From Novosphingobium sp. PP1Y (GTDB lineage Bacteria; Pseudomonadota; Alphaproteobacteria; Sphingomonadales; Sphingomonadaceae), in contig NC_015583.1 of assembly GCF_000253255.1 (NCBI RefSeq), positions 434,001-498,000 on the forward strand: DNA of 64,000 bases, read 5' to 3'. Of this stretch, positions 33,989-42,193 are shown piece after piece (the stretch's first letter is position 1; every line of letters begins with the position of its first letter). Both the position numbers and the translations under genes were made by a program. The notes beneath the pieces were generated by a model that was not told the DNA's origin, ran no database searches, and worked only from the letters and a program-made list of their open reading frames with translations.

Positions 33989-34900
33989 TCAGAACTCCGA
34001 AGCCTGGAACAGACGCGCATCGGGTGCCGGATGCGGCATCGTCTGCGGGCCGCCGGTGCCGATGCCCCACTGGTCCATGACCATCGGCGCGGGCTTGTGC
34101 ACCTTGTACTCGTGCGTCTCGAAGTCGACCACTTCCAGCTCGGAGGTGTACTCGACCGCGAAACCACCCGGAGTGACGAAGTAGCTGAACGTGTTGTTGC
34201 CCGCGGTATGACGGCCCGGACCCCAGCGGATGTCGGTGCCGTGCTGCTTGAGGCGATGCGCGCCGCGGAACATGTCGTCGATGCTCGGCATGTCGTAGGC
34301 GACGTGGTTGAGGCACGGCGGTCCGGGCAGGATGGCGACGCGGTGGTGCGCCTCGTTGCAGCGCAGGAAGCACATGAAGTCGCCGAGCCAGTCGGAGATC
34401 CTGAAGCCCAGCACGTCGGTGAAGAACTTCACCATCGCCTGGTGGTCGGGCGAGTGCAGGACGATGTGGCTGATCTTGAGCGGCACGCCTTCCCAGCGCT
34501 CGAGTTCGCGGGCCTCGAGCGTCTCGACCCCGGCCGAGATCTCGAAGGGCAGGCCATCGGGGCTGAAGAAGCGGAAGCCATAGCCGCCGCCCGGTGCATC
34601 CAGATCCCTGGGCGCGAAGATGACCTTGCAGCCCGCCGCCTCGATCTTGCCGAACAGCGCATCGACATCGGCGCGGCTGTCGGCGGCAAAGGCGATCACC
34701 TCGACGTGGTTGGCATCCGACTTGTGCAGGCGCACGACATGGTGCTCGCCATGTCCCTGGGTCTTGAACCAGGCCATGTCGGCCTTGTCGCCGGATCCGG
34801 GCACTTCGACGAGGCCCCAGTCATCGGTGTAGAATTTGCGTTCGGCATCGAAGTCCTCGACGCCATATCCGACAAAGCGGATCTCGGTTACTCGGGTCAT
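33989..34900 (-). CDS. Type I (VOC) extradiol ring-cleavage dioxygenase, copy B
   Basis: Identical to 1648..2559: two VOC domains with Fe(II) ligands His145, His199 and Glu250. It lies between the FAD monooxygenase (26 bp upstream) and the C-C hydrolase (3 bp downstream) in the GH1-led operon. The pair of monooxygenase and extradiol dioxygenase predicts that a monophenol is hydroxylated to a catechol and then meta-cleaved. Confidence 0.9.
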   Translation of the reverse strand: MTRVTEIRFVGYGVEDFDAERKFYTDDWGLVEVPGSGDKADMAWFKTQGHGEHHVVRLHKSDANHVEVIAFAADSRADVDALFGKIEAAGCKVIFAPRDLDAPGGGYGFRFFSPDGLPFEISAGVETLEARELERWEGVPLKISHIVLHSPDHQAMVKFFTDVLGFRISDWLGDFMCFLRCNEAHHRVAILPGPPCLNHVAYDMPSIDDMFRGAHRLKQHGTDIRWGPGRHTAGNNTFSYFVTPGGFAVEYTSELEVVDFETHEYKVHKPAPMVMDQWGIGTGGPQTMPHPAPDARLFQASEF

Positions 34901-34926
34901 GGGATTGATCCTTGAAGATTGACTGA

Positions 34927-36042
34927 TCAGATGGGCTGCGAAACCACCGCGAACATCTCCGCAGTAGCCTTGTGATTGTCGACCGGCGGGCCCTTGCCGA
35001 TCTGGCCGTGGCAGATCTCGAGCGACTTCTCGACGATGTAGCGGCACCGCTCGAAACGGCGGTCGCGATAGGCCTCGAAGGCCGCTTCGGGCGTATCGGC
35101 CCGCGTCAGCTCCTCGGCCAGCACCAGCGCGTCCTCGATCGCCATGCCCGCGCCCTGGCCCAGGTGCGGCGTGGTCGCATGGACGGCATCGCCCAGCAGC
35201 GCGATGCGGCCCTTGCTCCAGGAGCCGTAGAGCATCATCCCCTCGAGCGGACGATAGACGACGCCTTCGTCGCTGGTGATCTGCTCGGCAAGCGCACGGA
35301 TCTGCGGAGCCGCCCGGGCGAGCTTGGAGCGCATGACCGCGGCGATGCCCTCTGTGGGATACCACGGATTGTCCGGCTCGGGCGTGGTGACGTACATGTA
35401 CATCAGCTCTTCGGACATCGGCACGAGGCCGGATCCGATCGGACCGTTGTAGACATGCAGGGCATCGAGATCGGCCGGGCGCGGGAAGTTGTAGCGCCAC
35501 ACCGCCTGCCCCGTGAACTGCGGCTTCTCGGCATCGGGCAGGATCGCCTCGCGGGTCTGCGAATAGACCCCGTCTGCCCCCACCACGACGTCGAAGCGCT
35601 CTTCACGCCCGTCGCTGAACCTCACGTTCACGCCTTCGCCGTCGTCGTCGAACCGCTCGGCCGCCACGCCCAGGCGGATCTCGGCGCCAAGCTGCATGGC
35701 GCTGTCGCCCAGGACCTTCTGCAGCGCGCGCCGGCCGATGCCGACATTGGCCGGCTTGCCTTCGACCAGCGCCGGCGACGGCACCCGCGCCACGCGCGTC
35801 CCGTCGGGCAGGTAGATCTCGACCGCATCGAAACCGCAGGCAGCACCGAGAAAGGCATCGAGAACGCCCAACTGGTCCATCGCCCGGATCACGTTCGACT
35901 GCTGGATGATGCCCACCCCATAGACCGACCACTCAGGGTCCTTCTCGATCACCGTAACACCGTGCCCCGCACGGCGCAGCGCAATCGCAGCCGAAAGGCC
36001 GCCAATACCACCGCCAATGATCAGCGTGTTCAGATCTTTCAT
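34927..36042 (-). CDS. Class A FAD-dependent aromatic monooxygenase, copy B
   Basis: Identical coding sequence to 2586..3701 (371 residues; GGGIGG 10-15, DG motif near 157, GD motif near 284). The upstream DNA differs: only 54 bp separate it from the GH1 stop, and the ribosome site is GAGAA five bases before the ATG. It is therefore read from the TonB receptor/GH1 promoter rather than a promoter of its own. The substrate would be the aglycone freed by GH1. Confidence 0.9.
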   Translation of the reverse strand: MKDLNTLIIGGGIGGLSAAIALRRAGHGVTVIEKDPEWSVYGVGIIQQSNVIRAMDQLGVLDAFLGAACGFDAVEIYLPDGTRVARVPSPALVEGKPANVGIGRRALQKVLGDSAMQLGAEIRLGVAAERFDDDGEGVNVRFSDGREERFDVVVGADGVYSQTREAILPDAEKPQFTGQAVWRYNFPRPADLDALHVYNGPIGSGLVPMSEELMYMYVTTPEPDNPWYPTEGIAAVMRSKLARAAPQIRALAEQITSDEGVVYRPLEGMMLYGSWSKGRIALLGDAVHATTPHLGQGAGMAIEDALVLAEELTRADTPEAAFEAYRDRRFERCRYIVEKSLEICHGQIGKGPPVDNHKATAEMFAVVSQPI

Positions 36043-36096
36043 CGTGTTCTCAATTCTCTAATCATTTGCAGATGCATCCTTGGTGAAATTCGGCGC

Positions 36097-37473
36097 TTAG
36101 ACTGCATTCTTTCGGGCAATGCCTGCCAGGACATGCGCAGAGGGCTTTGGCGTGCGGGCGAAGGTCGTTCTATTCACTTCAACCAGTCCAAACTTCGGTG
36201 TGTAGCCGAAGATCCATTCGAAATTGTCGAGCAAAGACCAATGGCAATAGCCCAGTACCGGCACACCTTCCGCAATGGCTTCCGCAAGATGTTGCAGTGA
36301 CGCCGGAATGAAACCGGCTCGTTGGCGATCATCGGATGTGCCGATGCCATGTTCCGTCACCAGCACGGGTACTTTCGTCTGTGACCAGGCATAGCGTACG
36401 GCCCCGGCCAACGAAGGCGGATAGATTTCGGCCCCGCGATCCGTAAGGACAGCGCCGGCAGGCGGTGACATCTGGCCCTCTGGACCTATTCTGGCCCGTT
36501 CGTAGTTCTGAACGCCTATGAAGTCATCCGCGCGAGCGACGCGAAGCCAATCATCGTAACACATGGCCCGCTTCTTGGCGATCTGGCTGCCCTCGCCGAA
36601 TGGCTGATCGTCTTCGATCGCCAGCGTAACCCCGACAGGAAGATCGGACCTCGCCGCCTTGATTGCCGCTTTCGCCTGGCGGTGCGCCTCCATGAGGATC
36701 GGCTGCACGGCATGCGACTGCTCTTCATTCTCAATGAATGAGCTTACGAAAGTCGATGAGCCATAAGCCTTGCTCGCCGCGGCCTGAACGACATCGTTTT
36801 TCGCAAACACGCCTGATGGCAGCTTGTAGCGCAACAGAAGCATCAGATTCGGTTCGTTAAGTGTCGTGGCGCGCTCGATACTTTCACCCAAATGCCGGGC
36901 GAGCCGGTCGCAGTAGCGCGCAAAAAGCGAGGGAGCGTCAGGGTTGGTCCAGCCGCCGCGCATGGCAAACCAGCGAGGGCAAGTGAAGTGATTGAAACTC
37001 ACCAAAGGTTTCAAACCACGCTCACGGCATCCCTCGACCATGGCCTTGTAATGGTCGAGCATCGCCACCGAGAACTCGCCAGCTTCGGGTTCGATCCGCG
37101 CCCATTCCACCGAAAAACGGACGGAGTTCAGACCAAGGTCCCGTACAATGTCGAGGTCGAGTGGCCAGCGATGAAAACTGTCGCATGCATCACCGGAAGG
37201 TTCCGTGAAATTCGTCGGATTCAAGTGCTCGAGAGCCCAGGTATCACTGGCGAGATTATTGCCCTCTACCTGGTGGCCCGCCGTGGATGCACCCCAAAGA
37301 AAGCCGCTCGGGAATGTTCCCTTGCGCCCGTTCGGAGCCTCCCGACCGGCAATCGCCGGTCGGGAGTTTGCCGCGAGGCCCAACGCCACACTGCCCATGA
37401 GGACCTCACGCCGATTAACCCCGCTGATAGCGTTCAAGGTTTTTCCAAGCAGAGGTCCCGGGCCCTTCTTCAT
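36097..37473 (-). CDS. Glycoside hydrolase family 1 (beta-glucosidase type), exported
   Basis: The 458-residue GH1 enzyme has a Tat-like signal (VNRREVLMGSVALGLAANSR), the N-terminal FPSGFLWGASTAGHQVEG, acid/base Glu207 in TLNEPN and nucleophile Glu374 in VTEHGIG (His in place of the usual Asn of TENG). The ATG overlaps the receptor stop (TGATG), so translation is coupled to the TonB receptor; the frame extends further upstream inside that gene but without the signal. It would release a sugar from an O-glycoside in the periplasm. The aromatic module follows directly, implying that the aglycone is aromatic. Confidence 0.9.
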   Translation of the reverse strand: MKKGPGPLLGKTLNAISGVNRREVLMGSVALGLAANSRPAIAGREAPNGRKGTFPSGFLWGASTAGHQVEGNNLASDTWALEHLNPTNFTEPSGDACDSFHRWPLDLDIVRDLGLNSVRFSVEWARIEPEAGEFSVAMLDHYKAMVEGCRERGLKPLVSFNHFTCPRWFAMRGGWTNPDAPSLFARYCDRLARHLGESIERATTLNEPNLMLLLRYKLPSGVFAKNDVVQAAASKAYGSSTFVSSFIENEEQSHAVQPILMEAHRQAKAAIKAARSDLPVGVTLAIEDDQPFGEGSQIAKKRAMCYDDWLRVARADDFIGVQNYERARIGPEGQMSPPAGAVLTDRGAEIYPPSLAGAVRYAWSQTKVPVLVTEHGIGTSDDRQRAGFIPASLQHLAEAIAEGVPVLGYCHWSLLDNFEWIFGYTPKFGLVEVNRTTFARTPKPSAHVLAGIARKNAV

Positions 37474-39848
37474 CAGAAGTCGAAGCCCAGGTTCAAGCCG
37501 ACCGTACGCACAGAATCCAGCCCAAATTGCTGCGTGTAGGTCAGCTTTGGAGTGGCCCCGCCTCTTGAGTCGCGGGCATTGGCATCGCCCGATTCCACGC
37601 CGATCGCCGTCGGGTTGATCTTGTTGGTGCAGTTCTTGCAAAAAATCGACACGCGAAGATTATCGGCGATGCGGGCGCCAATGCTCGCCCCAAAGATGTC
37701 GATCACATCGAGACCAGCTCCAGGTGCGCGATTGACGAGATAGTTGATCGAGGACCGGTGGTACCAGTTCCCCTGCAGGAATGGGACGATCGATCCGCTG
37801 GTCGGCACCTCGTAACGAACCTGCAGACTGGATGTGAACTTCGGTGCTGCCGGAAGTGTAAGGCCGGATGCATCGAATACGTTCACAGTGGCAGAGCAAC
37901 CGTAAGTGGTCTGCGTGGGATAGCATTGAGCACCGACGAAGTCCTTGAACTTCGAGGAAAGCAGGGATCCCGAGCCGTTGATCGTCAAGCCCTCGAAGGG
38001 AGCCAGAATGACGTTTGCTTCTATACCCTTCGAAACGACCTTGGCGGCGTTCTGCACCACAAAGGTGCTCAAATTCGGGTCGAACGATTGAACCTGAAAG
38101 TTGTTGAAGTCTGTATGGAACGCTGAAAGGTTCACGACCAGGCGCCGGTCAAGGAAGCTCGACTTAACGCCGATTTCCGCAGTCTTCGAAGTTTCCTCGC
38201 GAACTACGACATCCGCGTCGGCAGTGGGAAAGCTGTCGTTGAACCCCGGTCCTTTATAACCGCGACCGTAGAAGCCGTACAGCATCACCGTCGGAGTAGC
38301 CTGGAACTGAGCCCCCAGCTTCCAGCTGAAATCGGTGTTGCTGTAGTGCGACTCGAAGCGTCCACGCGGACCACCTATCGACTGGAAATAATTGACCTGG
38401 TTTTGTGTCAGATCCAGATCGATCTTGTCATGCGTGACGCGTCCACCGGCAATCAGCTTGAAGCCATCGATTACTTCGTAGGTCAACTGACCGAACGCGG
38501 CATAGCTCTCCGTGTCGAGGGAGTAATCACGATCACCGCCAACTTGCGACTGATTGTTGACGGAACAGACCGGCGGATTTGCGCCCGGCACCGGTGTCGC
38601 GCCTACGCAGAAGGGATAGCCGCTCAGTACAAATGCCGGAAGGTAGCTGTTACCGCCAAGCTGGCGGGACAGGTCAAGAGTCGATTTGAACCAGTAGAGG
38701 CCAACTTGACCGCTCAGGCGATTTCCAGATGGAAGCGCCACGCGCAATTCATTGGAGAACTGATTGTAACTGGACTGTGATGCGTTTGTATTGAAACCAT
38801 CAGCCGAGAGATAATCGCCGTCGAGCGATTGGTCCTGCTCGTAGTAGCGCCATGCGAAGAGGTTGCTGATCTCGAAGCCGGAATCGAAGGCATAGGTCAC
38901 TTGACCTTGCGCACCACCGGTTTCAATATCCCTGAACTGGTCGGCGTCACCGCCGAAAAGAAGATTCTTCGTTCCCGGCGTAATGCCATCGGCCGCAAGC
39001 GCGGGACTATTCGTACTGGTCGCATCGACCTGACGATAGCTGTTGTCGAAAATACCCGCGATGCCATGGCTTTCGTTGTAATCGGCAATGCCATAGAATG
39101 TCAGGCTGTCGGTCAGCTCGGCAAGATACTTGGCCTTCAACGAATAGCTCGTGGCATTGAGATCGTGCCGCGTTCCGGGACTGGGCGTACCTACGTATGT
39201 GGTTCCCGGCTCCTGATAGGAATAGAGGCCAGCAAGGCGCAGCGCCGAATTGTCGGAAATCGGGATGTTAAGCGTTTCCCGGGCAATGATGCCCGGGGCA
39301 TTGCGGCCCGAACCGGGAGTATCTCGCATTGCCAATTCAAGATTCGTTGCGCTGGTATAAGCACCCAGAACCGGACGTGCCGTGACAATGTTGAGAAGAC
39401 CGGCGGATGCGTTCTTTCCGAACAACAGGCCTTGCGGCCCATTAAGCACCTCGACTCGCGCCAGGTCGTTGAGGAGCGGGCTATTCAGCACCGGACGGCC
39501 AAGGTTGACGTCGTCAATGGCCACGGCCACGCTGCTGTCAATGGTGCCGGCGAATGAAAGCGTGCCCACACCGCGCACGGCAAAGGAGTTGTCTACGCCG
39601 ATCTGCAACGAAGGCGCAGCGCGTGATACCTGGGTCAGATCATTCAGATTCTGCGAGGCTAGGGTGTCTTGCGTAAGCGCCGTCACGCTGACTGGCACGC
39701 GCTGGATGCTTTCGCTGCGGCGCTGCGCAGTCACGATGATTTCGGTGCCTGCCCCTTCAGCTGCAGCCGCATCGACTTCCTGAGCCTGCGCCGACGCGCC
39801 ACCCAGAAAGGTGGCGGAAAGAAGTATGGCGGTGAATGTGGTTCGCAT
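37473..39848 (-). CDS. TonB-dependent receptor
   Basis: The 791-residue receptor has a signal peptide (MRTTFTAILLSATFLGGASA), a plug starting TEIIVTAQRRSESIQRVPVS, the plug motif VEVLNGPQGLLFGKNASAGL and a barrel ending VGLNLGFDF. It is the first gene of the minus-strand operon running to 30931: receptor, GH1, monooxygenase, dioxygenase, C-C hydrolase, cyclase, FAH protein. It is divergent from the second NodD-like LysR gene. It probably imports a phenolic O-glycoside across the outer membrane. Confidence 0.92.
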   Translation of the reverse strand: MRTTFTAILLSATFLGGASAQAQEVDAAAAEGAGTEIIVTAQRRSESIQRVPVSVTALTQDTLASQNLNDLTQVSRAAPSLQIGVDNSFAVRGVGTLSFAGTIDSSVAVAIDDVNLGRPVLNSPLLNDLARVEVLNGPQGLLFGKNASAGLLNIVTARPVLGAYTSATNLELAMRDTPGSGRNAPGIIARETLNIPISDNSALRLAGLYSYQEPGTTYVGTPSPGTRHDLNATSYSLKAKYLAELTDSLTFYGIADYNESHGIAGIFDNSYRQVDATSTNSPALAADGITPGTKNLLFGGDADQFRDIETGGAQGQVTYAFDSGFEISNLFAWRYYEQDQSLDGDYLSADGFNTNASQSSYNQFSNELRVALPSGNRLSGQVGLYWFKSTLDLSRQLGGNSYLPAFVLSGYPFCVGATPVPGANPPVCSVNNQSQVGGDRDYSLDTESYAAFGQLTYEVIDGFKLIAGGRVTHDKIDLDLTQNQVNYFQSIGGPRGRFESHYSNTDFSWKLGAQFQATPTVMLYGFYGRGYKGPGFNDSFPTADADVVVREETSKTAEIGVKSSFLDRRLVVNLSAFHTDFNNFQVQSFDPNLSTFVVQNAAKVVSKGIEANVILAPFEGLTINGSGSLLSSKFKDFVGAQCYPTQTTYGCSATVNVFDASGLTLPAAPKFTSSLQVRYEVPTSGSIVPFLQGNWYHRSSINYLVNRAPGAGLDVIDIFGASIGARIADNLRVSIFCKNCTNKINPTAIGVESGDANARDSRGGATPKLTYTQQFGLDSVRTVGLNLGFDF

Positions 39849-40001
39849 ATTCGGGGTCCTCCCTATCGTCCTTTGCTTTGGACTTGCGCGTGTCCTTAGC
39901 CCCGAAAAATGATCGACAAAAACTAATTGATCAACTCAGTAACGATTTGGTACCCAAATTGGTTAGACCTAAGTGCCACAAGAACCACGCGGAGTATCGA
40001 G
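39849..40001. promoter_or_regulatory. Divergent promoter with FadR-type and other boxes
   Basis: TTTGGtacCCAAA (39946-39958) and, directly after, ATTGGTtagACCTAA (39958-39972) are two adjacent dyads, the second close to the TGGTnnnACCA consensus. GGAG at 39991-39994 is the ribosome site of the LysR gene. The region could be bound by both the LysR protein and the GntR protein at 24468. Confidence 0.5.
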
Positions 40002-40910
40002 ATGCGATTCAAGGGAATGGACCTGAACTTGCTCGTGGCTTTCGAGGCACTTATGGAGACCCGCAACACGGCCCGGGCAGGCGAGAAGATCGGTCTGAGC
40101 CAGCCGGCGACGAGCGCCGCACTCTCCCGACTGCGCGCCTACTTTCGCGATGAACTGTTGGTCGTCAAAGGACGGCGGATGTTTCCGACTCCGCTGGCGG
40201 AAACACTGTTGCCGCGGGTCAGGGCATGCCTGCGCAGTGCCGAATCGGTGATTTCGACATCCAGCCAGTTCGATCCGGCCCGTGCGGAACGATTGTTCCG
40301 CATTGTCGCATCCGACTATGTTTCGGCGGCGTTGCTAAGCCCACTCCTGCGGTCGCTGGAGACGAGCGCACCGGGTGTCATGCTGGATCTGATGCCGCCC
40401 GAAAGTCATTCCGCCGACTTGCTGCGGCGCGGTGTAGTCGACCTCATGATTACACCGAGCGAGTATGGTTCGAGCGGTTTGCCGACAGAACCGCTCTATG
40501 AAGATAATTTCGTCGTGGCAGGGTGCCTGAACCACCCGTTATTCGCTTCGCAATTCACAATGGAGGACATCTTCACATATGGCCATATCGCCGTTTCACT
40601 GGGTGAAACGGGCTCCACGACAGTGGGCGATAGGCAGCTAAACTTATTGGGTCATGCCAGGAAAGTGGATATTATCGCCCATTCATTCACTGTTGTTCCA
40701 TGGATGCTTGTCGGCACGCAAAGGCTTGCCATTATGCATGAACGACTGGCTCATATCGCCGCGAGTCATTTCAGCATCACTTACAGGCCACTGCCACAGG
40801 CAATTGAGCCGCTTCGCCAGATCATCCAATATCATGAGACCCGCGCAAGCGATCCGGGGCTGCGCTGGCTGATCGACTTGATCAGGGCAGAGGTCAAATC
40901 ACCCATATGA
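40002..40910 (+). CDS. NodD-like LysR-family regulator
   Basis: The 302-residue regulator starts MRFKGMDLNLLVAFEALMET, again NodD-like, with a helix-turn-helix near 18-66 (NTARAGEKIGLSQPATSAAL) and a NodD-like tail HETRASDPGLRWLIDLI. The ATG at 40002 has GGAG upstream; a frame from 39927 lacks support. It is a clear paralogue of the LysR at 22691, and each is divergent from a TonB receptor. Its 3' end overlaps the convergent MFS gene by 12 bp. The inducer is probably aromatic. Confidence 0.85.
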   Translation: MRFKGMDLNLLVAFEALMETRNTARAGEKIGLSQPATSAALSRLRAYFRDELLVVKGRRMFPTPLAETLLPRVRACLRSAESVISTSSQFDPARAERLFRIVASDYVSAALLSPLLRSLETSAPGVMLDLMPPESHSADLLRRGVVDLMITPSEYGSSGLPTEPLYEDNFVVAGCLNHPLFASQFTMEDIFTYGHIAVSLGETGSTTVGDRQLNLLGHARKVDIIAHSFTVVPWMLVGTQRLAIMHERLAHIAASHFSITYRPLPQAIEPLRQIIQYHETRASDPGLRWLIDLIRAEVKSPI

Positions 40911-42167
40911 ACGTCCGGCCGACCCTTTTGGAGATCGCAAGAGCCCCCACAGGACGCATGCCCCCAGCAGATCCAGGCAACCGAGGGCTACGAACAAGGG
41001 TGCGTAACCGAACTGGTCGGCGCTCTGGCCAATGAGGAAAGTGAAGAGCATACCGCCGATCCAGGCGATTGAACCTGCCATGCCGCTGGCGGTCCCGACC
41101 GCTCGGGTGTCAAATATGTCCGCGCACAAGGTGATGAGCGCTCCGTTCAACATCTGGTGGGCAAAGCCGCCTACGCAAAAGAGAGCAATTGCAAGACCGG
41201 GGGAACCGGCCAGTCCGATGCAGGCCGGGCCGATCATGCACAATGCACCGACTGTCATCGTCACCTTGCGCGACGCAATCATTCCCGCGCCGCGTCGCAT
41301 CAGCGCATTGGGCAAAATACCTGCCGCCAACGAACCGAAGTCGGCTGCCAGGAAAGGAAGCCAGGCCCACAGCGCGATATCGCGCAAGTTCAGGCCCCAT
41401 ACCGATACGAGGTAGAGCGGTATGAAGAAATTGAAGGTCTGCCATGCCGGCTCGGCCAGAAACCTTGGCACGGCGATTGCCCAGAACCCTCGGCTTCTCA
41501 ATACCGCACCGCGCGTCGCCGGACGCGCTTCTCCCTCTTGCCCCCGATCATTCTTGCTCAGCTCTTCCAATTCGCCGGGCGTTATTGCGGGATGCTCCTC
41601 CGGCTTGCGGTAGCCGAACCACCACAGCAGGGCCCAGGCCACGCTGAGACCGCCGGTAATCAGGAACGCCTCCTGCCAGCCCCACCAAAGGATGCAAAAG
41701 GCAACAAGCGGCGGGGCGAGCATCGAGCCCACACTCGTACCCATCTGAAAACAGCTTGTCGCCAGTGGACGCTGATGCGCCGGAAACCATTCAGAAGTCA
41801 CTTTCGCGCCGGCCGGAATGGCAGCGGCTTCGGTCGCCCCAAGTGCCGCACGGAATGCCGCCAGGCTCGGCCAACCGGTGGCAAGGGCATGTCCCATGTT
41901 GGCCAGAGCCCATCCCATGGCGAAAATGAAGAAACCGAGCCGGGTTCCCAGTGAGTCCAGCAAGGCACCGGCCACCGTCTGCATCGCCGTATAGCTTGCC
42001 TGGAAGGCCAGCACGACCCAGCTGTATTGTTCGGTCGTCATGCCGAACTCATCCTTGAGCGTCGGCGCTGCGACTGAAAGCGTTGAGCGCGCCAGATAGT
42101 TCATGATCGTGCCCAAGGTGACCAGGCCGATCATCCACCAACGCAGCTTACCTTTGAAGATGGCCAT
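40899..42167 (-). CDS. MFS transporter, hexuronate (ExuT-like)
   Basis: The 422-residue protein has about 12 hydrophobic segments. The N-terminus (WWMIGLVTLGTIMNYLARST, LSVAAPTLKDEFGMTTEQYS) and GATEAAAIPAGAKVTSEWFP match the anion:cation symporter branch that includes ExuT and GarP. It is the last gene of the operon ManD, KDG kinase, GH2, MFS, which supports glucuronate or galacturonate uptake. It starts 26 bp after the GH2 stop and overlaps the convergent LysR gene at its end. Confidence 0.85.
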   Translation of the reverse strand: MAIFKGKLRWWMIGLVTLGTIMNYLARSTLSVAAPTLKDEFGMTTEQYSWVVLAFQASYTAMQTVAGALLDSLGTRLGFFIFAMGWALANMGHALATGWPSLAAFRAALGATEAAAIPAGAKVTSEWFPAHQRPLATSCFQMGTSVGSMLAPPLVAFCILWWGWQEAFLITGGLSVAWALLWWFGYRKPEEHPAITPGELEELSKNDRGQEGEARPATRGAVLRSRGFWAIAVPRFLAEPAWQTFNFFIPLYLVSVWGLNLRDIALWAWLPFLAADFGSLAAGILPNALMRRGAGMIASRKVTMTVGALCMIGPACIGLAGSPGLAIALFCVGGFAHQMLNGALITLCADIFDTRAVGTASGMAGSIAWIGGMLFTFLIGQSADQFGYAPLFVALGCLDLLGACVLWGLLRSPKGSAGRSYG

Positions 42168-42193
42168 GATTTCCTACTTCTAATGCTTGAGAA

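Larger units (their letters stand above)
32342..36044. repeat. Long direct repeat, copy B (aromatic module)
   Basis: The partner of 1..3703 at a fixed offset of 32341, same orientation, with no difference found in the parts compared. The right border lies two bases upstream of the monooxygenase ATG. Here the module follows a GH1 glycosidase gene instead of its own long promoter region. The left border cannot be fixed because copy A runs off the window. Confidence 0.95.

Noticed and set aside
22691..40910. Nodulation regulators
   Set aside because: The LysR proteins look like NodD but no nod genes or consensus nod boxes were seen, so they are treated as catabolic regulators.
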